This document shows, piece by piece, positions 38,101-47,217 of a stretch of DNA of 64,000 bases. The DNA comes from Enterococcus sp. BWB1-3 (lineage in GTDB: Bacteria > Bacillota > Bacilli > Lactobacillales > Enterococcaceae). Both the position numbers and the translations under genes were made by a program. Under the pieces are notes generated by a model. It was not told where the DNA came from and searched no databases. It worked only from the letters and a program-made list of their open reading frames with translations. Within the stretch, counting starts at the first letter, position 1; every line of letters begins with the position of its first letter. The stretch spans positions 1-64,000 of the forward strand of contig NZ_JADOEP010000010.1 in NCBI RefSeq assembly GCF_016745275.1, written 5' to 3'.

Positions 38101-38456
38101 ATTTCATCCCTCGTTTAAAATTCACTTTTACTTCTAATATTATACTCTTTTTTTAGTAATAAAACAAATTTATCCGTCTAATTTTCGCTCTAAGCAATTT
38201 TAATTAAAAATGATAGAATCTATTCTTTCAGAAAAAAATCTCTTAAAAAGCATTTTATACTGTTTTTTCAAAAAAAATAGTTTTGAACTATTTTCACAGA
38301 TTTTCAATAATATTGAAAACCTGTGTTCTGATACGCAAACTTTTGTCATTTATTTTGATAGAATGATTCATTATATTCAATTTTTTTCGAAAATGACCTA
38401 TAGATTCTGGAACCAGTCAAATACTGAAATATAATCAATAAATCTTTTGGTCTATT

Positions 38457-38605
38457 AGGGTGTGTCTGAAAACTCGAGCGGCGAATAGTTTGATGATTTT
38501 TATCGAACTCCTCGTCATAAATACTCGCTTATAAACCACATAAGCTGTATTTTCTTCCTTGATTTCAACAAAAATCACTGGCCACTAACTTTTCAAACAC
38601 GCCCT
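38457..38605. mobile_element. 149-bp MITE-like element with inverted ends
   Basis: The ends AGGGTGTGTCTGAAAACT and (reverse complement of the right end) AGGGCGTGTTTGAAAAGTT match at about 16 of 18 positions. The interior is non-coding. The size and inverted termini suggest a miniature element or internal deletion of an IS; no clear target duplication is visible. Confidence 0.55.
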
Positions 38606-38654
38606 AGTTTCTTCACCCCAGCATATCTTAATTAAAATAGTTTTTCAGTGCATT

Positions 38655-38825
38655 AACAGTACTGCTGTCTCTACGAGTCTAACGATTCTTGGGACAAAAC
38701 ATTACGCTGTATGCGTTTTTCTGCGTCTATAGTTCTTATGAATATTCGAATCATACAAAGACTGGAACACCGTTTATTCAGTTTTAGGGATCTCAGACAT
38801 ACTTATGTTACAGTCCCCTATTATT
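38655..38825 (+). repeat. 165-bp interspersed repeat (copy 1)
   Basis: Nearly the same sequence recurs at 52968-53130: CTGCTGTCTCTACGAGTCTA, then GACAAAACATTACRCTGTAT, TTTTTCTGCGTCTATAGTTC and CAAAGACTGGAACRCCGTTT. It ends with a GAC-ATACTTAT-GTC hairpin and CAGTCCC. It is non-coding. Partial versions lie at 22.1-22.4 and 31.9 kb. Confidence 0.85.
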
Positions 38826-38945
38826 GTCTCTTCGGAAATGTTCATATTTTTCAAAATCCTTCATTGCCCGATTATACAAAAATACAGCTTCTTCTATTGA
38901 AAAAATCCTCAGAAAATTATTTAACCGTCTGAAATCAGTAAACAA

Positions 38946-39152
38946 TCAGTTTTCTATATTAAAAATAACCGGTCTTATGTAGATAGAAATATCTTCAATT
39001 GTCTCTTCCACTGCAAGATCATTTTTGATCTTCGTCAGCTGAGAAAGAAAATACAATTCTTTAAAATGCCTGCTGCTTTTTTTATGAGACGCAATCTCTT
39101 CGCCAGTTTTAACTAATTCCGTCTTGTTGCGCCTGTTTTCTGCATAAATCAA
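38946..39152 (-). CDS. Unrecognised short ORF, doubtful
   Basis: A 68-residue frame, charged and helical (ENRRNKTELVKTGEEIASHK), remains open upstream without an ATG to about 39330, antisense to the decayed transporter gene. There is no ribosome-binding site. It could be the end of a degraded regulator or a chance frame. I do not recognise it. Confidence 0.25.
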   Translation of the reverse strand: MIYAENRRNKTELVKTGEEIASHKKSSRHFKELYFLSQLTKIKNDLAVEETIEDISIYIRPVIFNIEN

Positions 39153-39219
39153 CTGCTTATAGAGAATATCATAGACAGATATCTGATAATTATTATTTAT
39201 GTATAAAAATTCATCTAAT

Positions 39220-39921
39220 TCGACTATACAAAATCGTAAAATTATTTTTAATTTGAGATATGTCTGTATTTCCGATGGAGCATTATTGGACCTTTGCTTT
39301 AGCTTATTTTCGGAAATCTTTCTTTTACTACTGCATATATTTTTTTGTTACAAAAAAATTGTCAGAACCTCAGAGAATCAAGAAAGAAAAGAGGAAAAAC
39401 TCAGAATACTTAATTTCAATCGACAAGTTTCCTTATTTTTTACTTCAAGCAATTTGATGAGCTTAGGAAAAGATCGCTATAGTTTAATGCTCTCAGTAAA
39501 TTTTCTTTTAATTCTGCTATTTCAGTTTCCTGCTCTTTACTTTCTGAAAAAACAATCTGCCTTGAAACTTATTGCACTGAGCAATTGTCTGTTTGCGGTC
39601 AGTCCTCTATTTGTTGCTCAAAGTGCAGATTGGTTCTTCTGTAGCTTAATGGTTATAAGCTACAGTCTCGCAGAAGTCCTGCTGGGAAGTAATTTTGATT
39701 ATCTGATTGATTCTTTTGCTGACGAAAAAAACAAAGGATTCTTTTTTGGCTTGTTGGAAATTGTCAAAGCAGGAACTACTATAGGGCCTGTTATAGGAGG
39801 GGTACTGATAGAAAAATTTTCAAAAAACTCCTTTTCTGCTGTTTTTTTGTTTCTCAGTATTATCACCTTAACCGAGCAGATTTTTCTATGGATTTATTCA
39901 AAAAAAGAAGCCATTCAATAA
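39220..39921 (+). pseudogene. Decayed MFS transporter (C-terminal half)
   Basis: The frame ending at 39921 contains MFS-like helices: LMLSVNFLLILLFQFPALYF, FVAQSADWFFCSLMVISYSL and GTTIGPVIGGVLIEKFS. Upstream, the natural continuation (FFVTKKLSEPQRIKKEKRK, a central loop after helix 6) is in another frame. The first six helices and the start are missing. It is a frameshifted remnant of a drug-efflux-type permease. Confidence 0.65.
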
Positions 39922-39954
39922 TGTTTATTGAGCAGCTTCTTTCAATTATTCAAA

Positions 39955-41088
39955 TTAATTTGTACGAACTGGTGTTATCAGCTGGATAAAATTCATATCT
40001 GCTTCTGTCGGCTCCAAAGTAAACGGACGGATTGGCGAAATGAATTTCATAGTGATTGTTGTATCACCAAAAGCTCTTAAAGCAGCCTTCATGTAGTCTG
40101 GATTGAAGGAAATTTCCAATGGATCTCCAGATACCTTCTCGTAATTTAATGATTCTTCAACTTTCCCTACTTCAGGGGAATTGCCATAAAGGAAAACAGA
40201 TTCAGAGGTTATAGCCAACCGAACAATGTTGTTACGACCTTCATGTGAAAGCAGGGATGCACGTTCGATCGCTGATAAAAACTCAGGAACCTCAATCTCC
40301 ACTTCTGTATTGAAACTTGTCGGAATCAGGCGGTTGGTGTCAGGATAATTTCCTTCCAGTAACCTGGAGTAGAAATACATTGTTTTAGTTTTGAAAAGGA
40401 CTTGGTTTTCCATAATACTGATCTCAACCATTTCTTCTTCATTTGTGAAGGAGCGAGAAAGTTCCAGTAAACTTTTCCCGGGAATAACAATATTGAAATT
40501 TTCCGCTGTCTGTTCAATTGGAATAATCCGCTGACTCAGACGGTGTGAATCTGTTGCTACTGCTAAAAGCTTTTGATTTTCCAAGACAAAGTGAACCCCT
40601 GTTAAAATAGGACGGCTTTCATGAAGAGAAACCGCAAAGCTTGTTTCATTAATAATTTTTGTCAGCAAGTGTACTGGAAGCTTGATTTGATTTTTTGCAT
40701 CGATTACCGGTAAATGAGGATAATTGTCTGCGTCTAAACCATTTACTGTAAAATCAGCTTTTCCTGAAGTTATGGCTACCTGATTATTTTCCAATACTTC
40801 CAAAGTAACTGTTTCTTCCGGGAGCTTTCTGATGATTTCACCGAAGAAACGAGCTTGTAAAACGATGCTGCCTGTTTTTTCAATCGTCATTTGTGCTTTT
40901 TCATCTTCAACACTTAAAAAGCTTTCTATAGAAATATCTGCGTTGCTCCCAGTTAAAGACAGTCCTTCATCAGTTAGAACAATTTTGACCCCTGTTAAAA
41001 TTGGGATGGTTGTTTTTGACGAAATTGCTCTTTGAACAGTTTGCAGCTCCTGCAGAAAAATACTGCGCTTAATTGTTAGTTTCATCAT
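39955..41088 (-). CDS. dnaN: DNA polymerase III beta clamp
   Basis: A 377-aa sliding clamp. It opens MMKLTIKRSIFLQELQTVQR and has three repeated clamp domains (about 1-125, 128-250, 255-377). Conserved stretches include SRPILTGVHF, ATDSHRLSQR and the C-terminus FIQLITPVRTN. The length is normal. It lies 408 bp downstream of dnaA across the unwinding region of oriC. Confidence 0.98.
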   Translation of the reverse strand: MMKLTIKRSIFLQELQTVQRAISSKTTIPILTGVKIVLTDEGLSLTGSNADISIESFLSVEDEKAQMTIEKTGSIVLQARFFGEIIRKLPEETVTLEVLENNQVAITSGKADFTVNGLDADNYPHLPVIDAKNQIKLPVHLLTKIINETSFAVSLHESRPILTGVHFVLENQKLLAVATDSHRLSQRIIPIEQTAENFNIVIPGKSLLELSRSFTNEEEMVEISIMENQVLFKTKTMYFYSRLLEGNYPDTNRLIPTSFNTEVEIEVPEFLSAIERASLLSHEGRNNIVRLAITSESVFLYGNSPEVGKVEESLNYEKVSGDPLEISFNPDYMKAALRAFGDTTITMKFISPIRPFTLEPTEADMNFIQLITPVRTN

Positions 41089-41340
41089 TCGACGCTCCTT
41101 TTAGTTTTGCATGACAATTTTTTCTACAAAAGAATTATTGTCTGCTGTTTATATGGTGTTCCAGAATCATTTTCAGACTTTTGATACTGTCTATTTATTT
41201 TCTAAAATATCAAACTCTTTTTTTATCATACCATATTCATTGTAATTCTTCAGATACTTTCTGTGTTACCTGTTCTCTTTTTTCTATGTTTGAGATCGTC
41301 AGTCTTGATATTTATCTGACTCAAAAACAGATTGAAAATC

Positions 41341-41495
41341 TGTGGATTGCTTAGTTTTATTTATATATAAAAGAATAATAAAAGTAGTAGGTCCTGTTAA
41401 TTCTGTGGAAAAGTTAAATTTTGTAAGAAAAGACTATGGTTTTGCCTGTGGATAACCTGTGGATAACTTTTGTGCTTTTTGAAAACTTATCCACA
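41341..41495 (-). other. oriC: oriC, dnaA-dnaN part: DnaA boxes and unwinding element
   Basis: Boxes TTATCCACA (41487-41495), TGTGGATAA (41447-41455 and 41458-41466) and the weaker TGTGGAAAA (41404-41412). On the minus strand these lead to the triplet tract TACTACTTTTATTATTC (about 41375-41391), resembling DnaA-trios, then an AT-rich stretch. This matches the firmicute unwinding system downstream of dnaA. Confidence 0.88.
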
Positions 41496-41496
41496 A

Positions 41497-42837
41497 TTAC
41501 GGATTCAGCAGATTTTTAATTTCACTTATTTCTTTCTGAATAATCGGATCATTTTCGATCAGCTGCTGAATTTTTTCATGTGCATGAATAACAGTAGTAT
41601 GATCTTTTCCGCCAAATTCAGCCCCGATCTTTGGTAGAGAGCTGTCCGTCATTTCTCTTGAAAGATACATAGAAATTTGTCGGGGAACGACGATTGATTT
41701 TACTCGCTTTTTCCCTTTTAAATCTTTTAAATGAATATGATAGTATTTGGCTACTTCTTCCTGAATCTGCAGGATGGAAAGATCATTTCGGCTGCCAATT
41801 GATTTTAGGGATTTTAAAGCATCCGCTGCCAGACTGGTATTGATGTCTTGCCCGTTGATGGTTGCGTATGCCTGTACACGAACCAATGCTCCTTCGAGTT
41901 CCCGGATATTAGAATCAATTTGACCAGCAATGTAACTGAGTGTATCATCAGGAATTTCAAGACGTTCTGCATCGGCCTTTTTCCTTAAAATCGCAATTCT
42001 GGTTTCCAGATCAGGAGGTGTGATGTCAACAGAAAGTCCCCATGCAAAGCGAGAAACCAGTCGTTCCGGCAGCTTTGGAATATCATTTGGCGGTCGGTCA
42101 CTGGTAAGAACGATCTGTTTATTTTCATTGTAAAGATCATTAAAGGTATGGAAGAATTCTTCCAGGGTTGCTTCTTTTTCTGCTAAAAACTGAATATCAT
42201 CAACTAGCAGAAGATCCACATTTCGATATTCATTCCTGAATTCTTCTGACTTTTTTGTTTGAATGGAGTTAATGAATTCATTAGTGAATGTTTCACTGCT
42301 GACATATTTTACTTTAGCATTTGGTTGATTTTGCAGCATTTGATGACCAATGGCATGCATTAAATGGGTTTTTCCAAGTCCAACTCCCCCATAGAAAAAT
42401 AAAGGGTTGTAGATAGAGCCGGGATCTTCTGCAACAACTAAAGCCGCAGCATGGGCCATTTGGTTTCCTTTTCCTATTACAAATGTATCGAAAGAGTATT
42501 TGGGATTAAGCATAGCTTTTTTCCCATACTCATCAATTTCTTTTGTTTCCGTCGATGTCTCCTTTAATTCTGGAGCCATCATTGCCTGATCTCCGCTGAC
42601 GACAAAATGCGGAATGATTTCGCTGCCGGTTAATTGAAAACCAACCTCTACAATTTTGGCTGCCAGATTTTTTTCCCAGTAATCTCTGTGAACAGCAGAG
42701 GGGACTTCCAGCCATAACTGGCTGTTCTCCAGTTTCAGCGGATGAGTGGTTTTTATCCATGCATCAAAGCTGGGGGCAGATAAAACAGATTGGTAAGCTG
42801 CTTCTAAATTTCTCCAGACACTTTCCACGTCGGGCAT
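41497..42837 (-). CDS. dnaA: Chromosomal replication initiator DnaA
   Basis: A 446-aa AAA+ initiator. Domain I (about 1-85) opens MPDVESVWRNLEAAYQSVLS. A linker leads to the AAA+ core, with NPLFFYGGVGLGKTHLMHAI as Walker A and VDLLLVDDIQFLAEKE as Walker B. C-terminal domain IV carries the signature GGKDHTTVIHAHEKIQ for DnaA-box binding. The length is normal for the family. Boxes flank the gene on both sides, giving the bipartite origin. Confidence 0.98.
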   Translation of the reverse strand: MPDVESVWRNLEAAYQSVLSAPSFDAWIKTTHPLKLENSQLWLEVPSAVHRDYWEKNLAAKIVEVGFQLTGSEIIPHFVVSGDQAMMAPELKETSTETKEIDEYGKKAMLNPKYSFDTFVIGKGNQMAHAAALVVAEDPGSIYNPLFFYGGVGLGKTHLMHAIGHQMLQNQPNAKVKYVSSETFTNEFINSIQTKKSEEFRNEYRNVDLLLVDDIQFLAEKEATLEEFFHTFNDLYNENKQIVLTSDRPPNDIPKLPERLVSRFAWGLSVDITPPDLETRIAILRKKADAERLEIPDDTLSYIAGQIDSNIRELEGALVRVQAYATINGQDINTSLAADALKSLKSIGSRNDLSILQIQEEVAKYYHIHLKDLKGKKRVKSIVVPRQISMYLSREMTDSSLPKIGAEFGGKDHTTVIHAHEKIQQLIENDPIIQKEISEIKNLLNP

Positions 42838-42974
42838 TATGGAACCTCCTTATAATTAAGTATAATTCTCTCTTGTCGATTATTGATTCGCAAATAAGAT
42901 TTTAGCATTTTTCCTGAACTTTTTCCACAGGCAAATGAATATTGTGGAAAATAAATCAACAAAACGGGAAAAAG

Positions 42975-43221
42975 TTATCCACACATGCAAAATAGGATGT
43001 GGGTAACTCTCCTTTTTTCTAGTTATCCACATATAAAAGTGGAAAATTTCCATTGATAATAAAGTGTTTTTAAGACTTATCCACAACCCTGTCGATGGAT
43101 GTGCATATCTTTTGCACAGGCTGTTTTTTTGTGTAAAAGTAGCTGGAAAACCGGTGGGTAAAAGAAAGACAAAAATAAGATATCCACAAATTATCCACTT
43201 AAAATAAAAAGATGTGGATAA
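42975..43221. other. oriC: oriC, dnaA-upstream DnaA-box cluster
   Basis: Perfect boxes TTATCCACA at 42975-42983, 43023-43031 and 43078-43086 and TGTGGATAA at 43213-43221. Near-matches are ATATCCACA (43180-43188) and TTATCCACT (43191-43199). The cluster lies between the divergent dnaA and rpmH genes, the standard firmicute place, and may also autoregulate dnaA. Confidence 0.92.
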
Positions 43222-43260
43222 CTTTTAGCTTGAAAAGAAAGTTATTTATTGGATTTCTTA

Positions 43261-43290
43261 TTGACAAATCAGGCAATCATTCGTTATACT
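43261..43290 (+). promoter_or_regulatory. rpmH promoter
   Basis: TTGACA (43261-43266), an 18-bp spacer and TATACT (43285-43290), about 55 bp before the rpmH start. Confidence 0.8.
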
Positions 43291-43345
43291 GTCAAAGTAT
43301 GTCTATATATTTGATGAATAGATAGCAGTTCAGGAGGTGGAATTA

Positions 43346-43480
43346 ATGAAAAGAACATATCAACCAAATAAACGTAAGCGTCAGAAAGTTCACGGATTTC
43401 GTAAACGTATGAGCACTAAAAACGGCCGCCGTGTATTAGCAAGCAGACGTCGTAAAGGTAGAAAAGTAATTTCAGCGTAA
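43346..43480 (+). CDS. rpmH: 50S ribosomal protein L34
   Basis: A 44-aa basic protein, [20 protein letters not shown], ending [11 protein letters not shown]. It starts behind AGGAGGTGG. The length and sequence are those of bacterial L34. It is the first rightward gene from the origin, followed by its own terminator. Confidence 0.98.
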   Translation: MKRTYQPNKRKRQKVHGFRKRMSTKNGRRVLASRRRKGRKVISA

Positions 43481-43516
43481 ACAATGCAAATCAACTTTTA
43501 TATCACTTATAAATAA

Positions 43517-43575
43517 AGAGCCCTTTATTATCTATACAACACAGTTGATGTAAAGATAATAAAGGGTTCTTTTTT
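43517..43575 (+). terminator. Terminator after rpmH
   Basis: AGAGCCCTTTATTATCT pairs with AGATAATAAAGGGTTCT (17 bp with one G-U) and a T-run follows. rpmH can therefore be expressed apart from rnpA. The 290 bp after it up to rnpA hold no gene. Confidence 0.88.
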
Positions 43576-43869
43576 CAGAATTAAGTGTCTGACAGAGTCG
43601 GAGCAATCTGAACGCTTCTGTTTTATTGTTAACGAATTGCGGATAAAAAGCGTATCAAAATAACCTTGCTGCTTTTGAGAATTTGTTTGATTAGGTACTC
43701 AGAAATACCCAAATAATAGTTACGCTGTAAAAACATGATTAAATGAGGCTGAATAAAATTAAAATATTAGAATTCTTTGACTAATTTTTAACAGGAATAA
43801 GATGAAAATAATACCAGTAATATGCTATCATTGTATGGTAAGTAAAAAGAATGGAAACAAGGGATGACA

Positions 43870-44205
43870 ATGAAAAAATCCTACAGAGTGAAGAAAGAAA
43901 AAGAATTTCAGCGAGTATTTTTAAGTAAGGACTCCTATGCGAATCGGAGATTTGTTGTGTATATCTTGAAAAGGGAACAAAAACATTTTCGTGTGGGGAT
44001 TTCTGTTGGGAAAAAAATTGGGAACGCAGTGACCAGAAACGCTGTGAAACGAAAAATACGTGCATCGATCTACACATTGAAAGATCAGATTGATGAATCG
44101 TATGATTTTATTATTATAGCCAGACAAGGGGTTCAGGATCTGACTTCAGAAGAAGTTATGACAAATTTGAAGCACGTGTTAAACCTTGCAAAAATTTTAA
44201 AATGA
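43870..44205 (+). CDS. rnpA: Ribonuclease P protein component
   Basis: A 111-aa basic protein. I chose ATG 43870 ([17 protein letters not shown]), six bases after AAGGG; an ATG two codons earlier sits against that site. The RNP signature [18 protein letters not shown] is complete. It binds the 5' leader of pre-tRNA and supports RNase P RNA. It lies 15 bp before yidC. Confidence 0.97.
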   Translation: MKKSYRVKKEKEFQRVFLSKDSYANRRFVVYILKREQKHFRVGISVGKKIGNAVTRNAVKRKIRASIYTLKDQIDESYDFIIIARQGVQDLTSEEVMTNLKHVLNLAKILK

Positions 44206-44220
44206 GAGAGGAAAAGATTT

Positions 44221-45051
44221 GTGAAAAAGTATAAGCGCCTATTGTTAATGGCTGGTTTAGTCATGTTAGTATTTGTATTATCAGCCTGCGGAACGGAACC
44301 AATCAGTCAGGACAGTACAGGGATCTGGGATCGTTATATCGTTTATTATTTTGCTGAAGCTATTAAGTTCCTGTCACTTGCAGGAAACTCAGGAGTCGGG
44401 ATTATCCTGTTTACATTAGTTATTCGTGTTATTTTACTTCCATTAATGCATTTCCAGACAAAGAGTATGCGGAAGACACAGGAAATACAGCCTCAGATGA
44501 AAGCACTGCAGGAAAAATATGCGTCCAAAGATCCGGAAACACAACGACTATTCCGTGAAGAACAGCAGAGGTTATATTCGGAAAATGGTGTAAATCCATA
44601 TGCCGGCTGTTTGCCTTTAGTGGTTCAAATGCCGATCATGATGGCCTTATATCAGTCAATTTCTCGTGTCCCTGAATTAAAAGAAGGAAGCTTTCTGTGG
44701 TTGAATCTGGCTTCCCCTGATCCTTACCTGATTTTACCGATCCTGGCGGCAGCCTTTACTTTTGCCAGCAGTTATTTGACAAGCATGAGTCAGCTGGAAT
44801 CAAATACATCAATGAAAATCATGAATTATGTAATGCCGGTAATGATCTTTATGATGGGTCTGAATCTGGCCAGCGGACTATCGCTTTACTGGGTAATCTC
44901 CAATGCCTTTTCAGTAGTGCAGACACTGATGATTAACAATCCGTTTAAAATCAAAGCAGAACGCGAAGAAAAAGTTCGTCAGCAGAAAGAGCTTGAAAGA
45001 GCCCTTCAAAAAGCTAAAAATCCTAAGAAAAAAAGAAATAAAAAACGCTAA
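44221..45051 (+). CDS. yidC: Membrane protein insertase YidC (lipoprotein form)
   Basis: A 276-aa insertase starting at GTG 44221. The lipoprotein signal ends VLSACG, so Cys is probably lipidated. Five membrane segments form the Oxa1 fold, with the conserved groove Arg in LFTLVIRVILLPLMHFQTKS, then YAGCLPLVVQMPIMMALYQS and the basic tail KKKRNKKR that contacts ribosomes. It lies between rnpA and jag as in most Firmicutes. Confidence 0.96.
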   Translation: MKKYKRLLLMAGLVMLVFVLSACGTEPISQDSTGIWDRYIVYYFAEAIKFLSLAGNSGVGIILFTLVIRVILLPLMHFQTKSMRKTQEIQPQMKALQEKYASKDPETQRLFREEQQRLYSENGVNPYAGCLPLVVQMPIMMALYQSISRVPELKEGSFLWLNLASPDPYLILPILAAAFTFASSYLTSMSQLESNTSMKIMNYVMPVMIFMMGLNLASGLSLYWVISNAFSVVQTLMINNPFKIKAEREEKVRQQKELERALQKAKNPKKKRNKKR

Positions 45052-45067
45052 TTAAGGGGGTTTTGAC

Positions 45068-45838
45068 ATGCCGATTTATGAAGGCAATACGGTTGAAGAA
45101 GCAATTTTAAAAGGGCTGAGTGCCCTGCAGCTAACGAAAGAGGCTGTAGAAATTACTGTTTTATCTGAAGGAAAGAAAGGTTTTCTGGGAATTGGAAAAA
45201 AGGCAGCACAAGTTTCCGTTGAACCTACAGTTAGTGAAGACATCTCTGAAGCAGTAGAAGATGTCGTGGAGGATATCGTTGCAATTCATGAAGCATCAGG
45301 GATGGAACAGGCAGTAAAAGAAATGGAAAGTACAGAAGTTTCTTCTGTATCGGCAGAATCATTGGAAAATTTGGAAGATGAAGCGGCTATTACTGAGTTG
45401 GCTTTATATCTGACCAATATTTCCAAGGAGTTAAATGCTCCGGCGATGGTTCGTGTGGAACGCGAAACAGATCATGTGATTTTCCATTTAGATTCCAATA
45501 AGCAGGGGATTCTGATTGGGAAACATGGAAAAGTTCTCAATGCTATGCAGTATTTGGCACAGGTCTTTATCCATAGAGCAGCGGCGAATAAATTGTCAGT
45601 AGTTGTTAATGCAGGTGACTATCGTGAGAAGCGTCAGGCGGTGTTGAAACGTTTGGCAGATCGGACAGCTGAAAAAGTGAAACGTACCGGTCAACCGGTC
45701 TTTCTGGAGCCTATGCCAGCCTTTGAACGAAAACAGATTCACTTTGCTTTAAGTAAAGATGAGCATATTAAAACACATTCTGAAGGTGATGAACCTTACC
45801 GCTATTTGGTTGTAGAACCGTCGAAAAAATACTACTAA
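45068..45838 (+). CDS. jag: RNA-binding protein Jag/KhpB
   Basis: A 256-aa protein with three parts. The Jag-N domain (about 1-52) opens MPIYEGNTVEEAILKGLSAL. An acidic linker follows. The KH-II domain (about 110-185) contains LIGKHGKVLNAMQYLAQVF and the R3H domain (about 190-254) contains MPAFERKQIHFAL and HSEGDEPYRYLVV. It partners with KhpA and affects cell elongation and sRNA-mRNA binding. It is the last gene of the rnpA-yidC-jag operon. Confidence 0.95.
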   Translation: MPIYEGNTVEEAILKGLSALQLTKEAVEITVLSEGKKGFLGIGKKAAQVSVEPTVSEDISEAVEDVVEDIVAIHEASGMEQAVKEMESTEVSSVSAESLENLEDEAAITELALYLTNISKELNAPAMVRVERETDHVIFHLDSNKQGILIGKHGKVLNAMQYLAQVFIHRAAANKLSVVVNAGDYREKRQAVLKRLADRTAEKVKRTGQPVFLEPMPAFERKQIHFALSKDEHIKTHSEGDEPYRYLVVEPSKKYY

Positions 45839-45938
45839 ATAGTTGGAATAAATGAGGGATACTGTCTAATAATAGTTTGTTAAAATTAAAGCGAGTCATT
45901 ATTTAGGATTAAGATCAGGTAAAAATGAACTAGAAGCA

Positions 45939-45983
45939 AAATAGGGATCAATCTTTTTTAGAAGAGATTGATTCCTATTTTTT
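45939..45983 (+). terminator. Terminator after jag
   Basis: AAATAGGGATCAATC pairs with GATTGATTCCTATTT across a 12-base loop and leads into TTT. Confidence 0.82.
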
Positions 45984-46147
45984 ATATACTTCTATTTCAA
46001 CAGGTATTAGAGTCACATAAAAGGATAGTTTTGCCGGCTTGTAGTTTGGATTTTAAGCTCTTAGAGTTATGCAGTCTAAAATAAGATACAAGACATATTT
46101 AAAAAGAGCGAGTAAGCATCTCTTTTTTTAAAAATAATTTTAGTTCG

Positions 46148-46156
46148 TTATCCACA
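46148..46156. other. Isolated DnaA box
   Basis: A perfect TTATCCACA lies about 3 kb from oriC in the 480-bp AT-rich stretch upstream of the winged-helix regulator gene. The rest of that stretch (45984-46467) shows nothing else I can name. Confidence 0.5.
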
Positions 46157-46467
46157 AATATATTGAATTTATTTGTTTTTGATGAACGATATAAATCATT
46201 TTTATTTTAGATAAAATAAAAATCTATCTGTTGGTTTTCGAAACAAATAGTTAAATGTGTTATATATAATTAATTTAATCATGTTTTTATTTTAAAAAAA
46301 TATAAGAAATAGTATGGACTTATAAAATAGATTGTTCTAAAATGAAGTGTGTAAAAATACTAATTTTATTAAAAATTATTTCATTATTATGTTTGGAAAA
46401 GAAATTATTTTTTAATTAAATTGGATAGAAATTGAAATTTAGAAAAAAAGAAAAGGAGACTCCTGTC

Positions 46468-47217
46468 ATGAACATAGGTGTTATTAATCTATCAATTAAA
46501 TTTGAAGAATCCTATTCAGAAATTCTGGAAAAAAATGATATTAATGTAGTTCAGTTAACTGCAGATAATTTTGAAGAAAGAGAGTCTGAATGTGATGGAA
46601 TGATTATTTGTGAAGATGCTGTACAGGATACAGCTTGTACATGTAGTATCCTGTTGAAACTTAAAGAGAAGCCAAATGTATATGTATGGGTTATGTCCTC
46701 CAACCTACAAAAAATTATGAGAAGTGTTTATCTGCAATTAGGTGCATTAGGTATTATACCGGAGGATTTGGAACCCAATGAACTTCAATTATTTATTTCA
46801 AATAATTTAAACAAATGTAAAAAAGCATTTTTTTATGAAGGAAAGCACTTAAAAAAGTTAGAACCGGAAGAAGAAGTAATGTCAGGTACAAAATCACTGG
46901 AACTTATTCCTAGAAATCATAGTGTGAAGATTAATGGGAAAAAAGAAATTCCTTTGACTCGTCTAGAATACAAAACTATGGAAATTCTCTATAAGAATAA
47001 AAACAATACTGTCATATACAAAGAATTATTTGAATTAATATGGGATAAAGAATTTAATAATCAAAACTATCGAGTGGCAAATTTAATTTTTCATTTGCGG
47101 GAAAAAATTGAATCTGATGCGGTAGATCCGATGATTATACGTACTGTTCGCTCCAAAGGCTACATGCTGTGTTTAAAAGAATATGATAGGGAGATAGGAC
47201 GGGAAATACATAATTGA
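46468..47217 (+). CDS. Winged-helix (OmpR-type) regulator with degenerate receiver
   Basis: A 249-aa protein. ATG 46468 (MNIGVINLSIKF) has AAGGAG eight bases upstream; a TTG 36 bases earlier lacks a site. Residues about 1-115 resemble a receiver fold, but the phospho-acceptor and acid pair are not recognisable. Residues about 145-245 form a Trans_reg_C wing: LTRLEYKTMEILYKNKNNTV, FELIWDKEF and the end IIRTVRSKGYMLCL. It is probably a phosphorylation-independent regulator of a kind common in enterococci. It is monocistronic, and the target is unknown. Confidence 0.8.
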   Translation: MNIGVINLSIKFEESYSEILEKNDINVVQLTADNFEERESECDGMIICEDAVQDTACTCSILLKLKEKPNVYVWVMSSNLQKIMRSVYLQLGALGIIPEDLEPNELQLFISNNLNKCKKAFFYEGKHLKKLEPEEEVMSGTKSLELIPRNHSVKINGKKEIPLTRLEYKTMEILYKNKNNTVIYKELFELIWDKEFNNQNYRVANLIFHLREKIESDAVDPMIIRTVRSKGYMLCLKEYDREIGREIHN

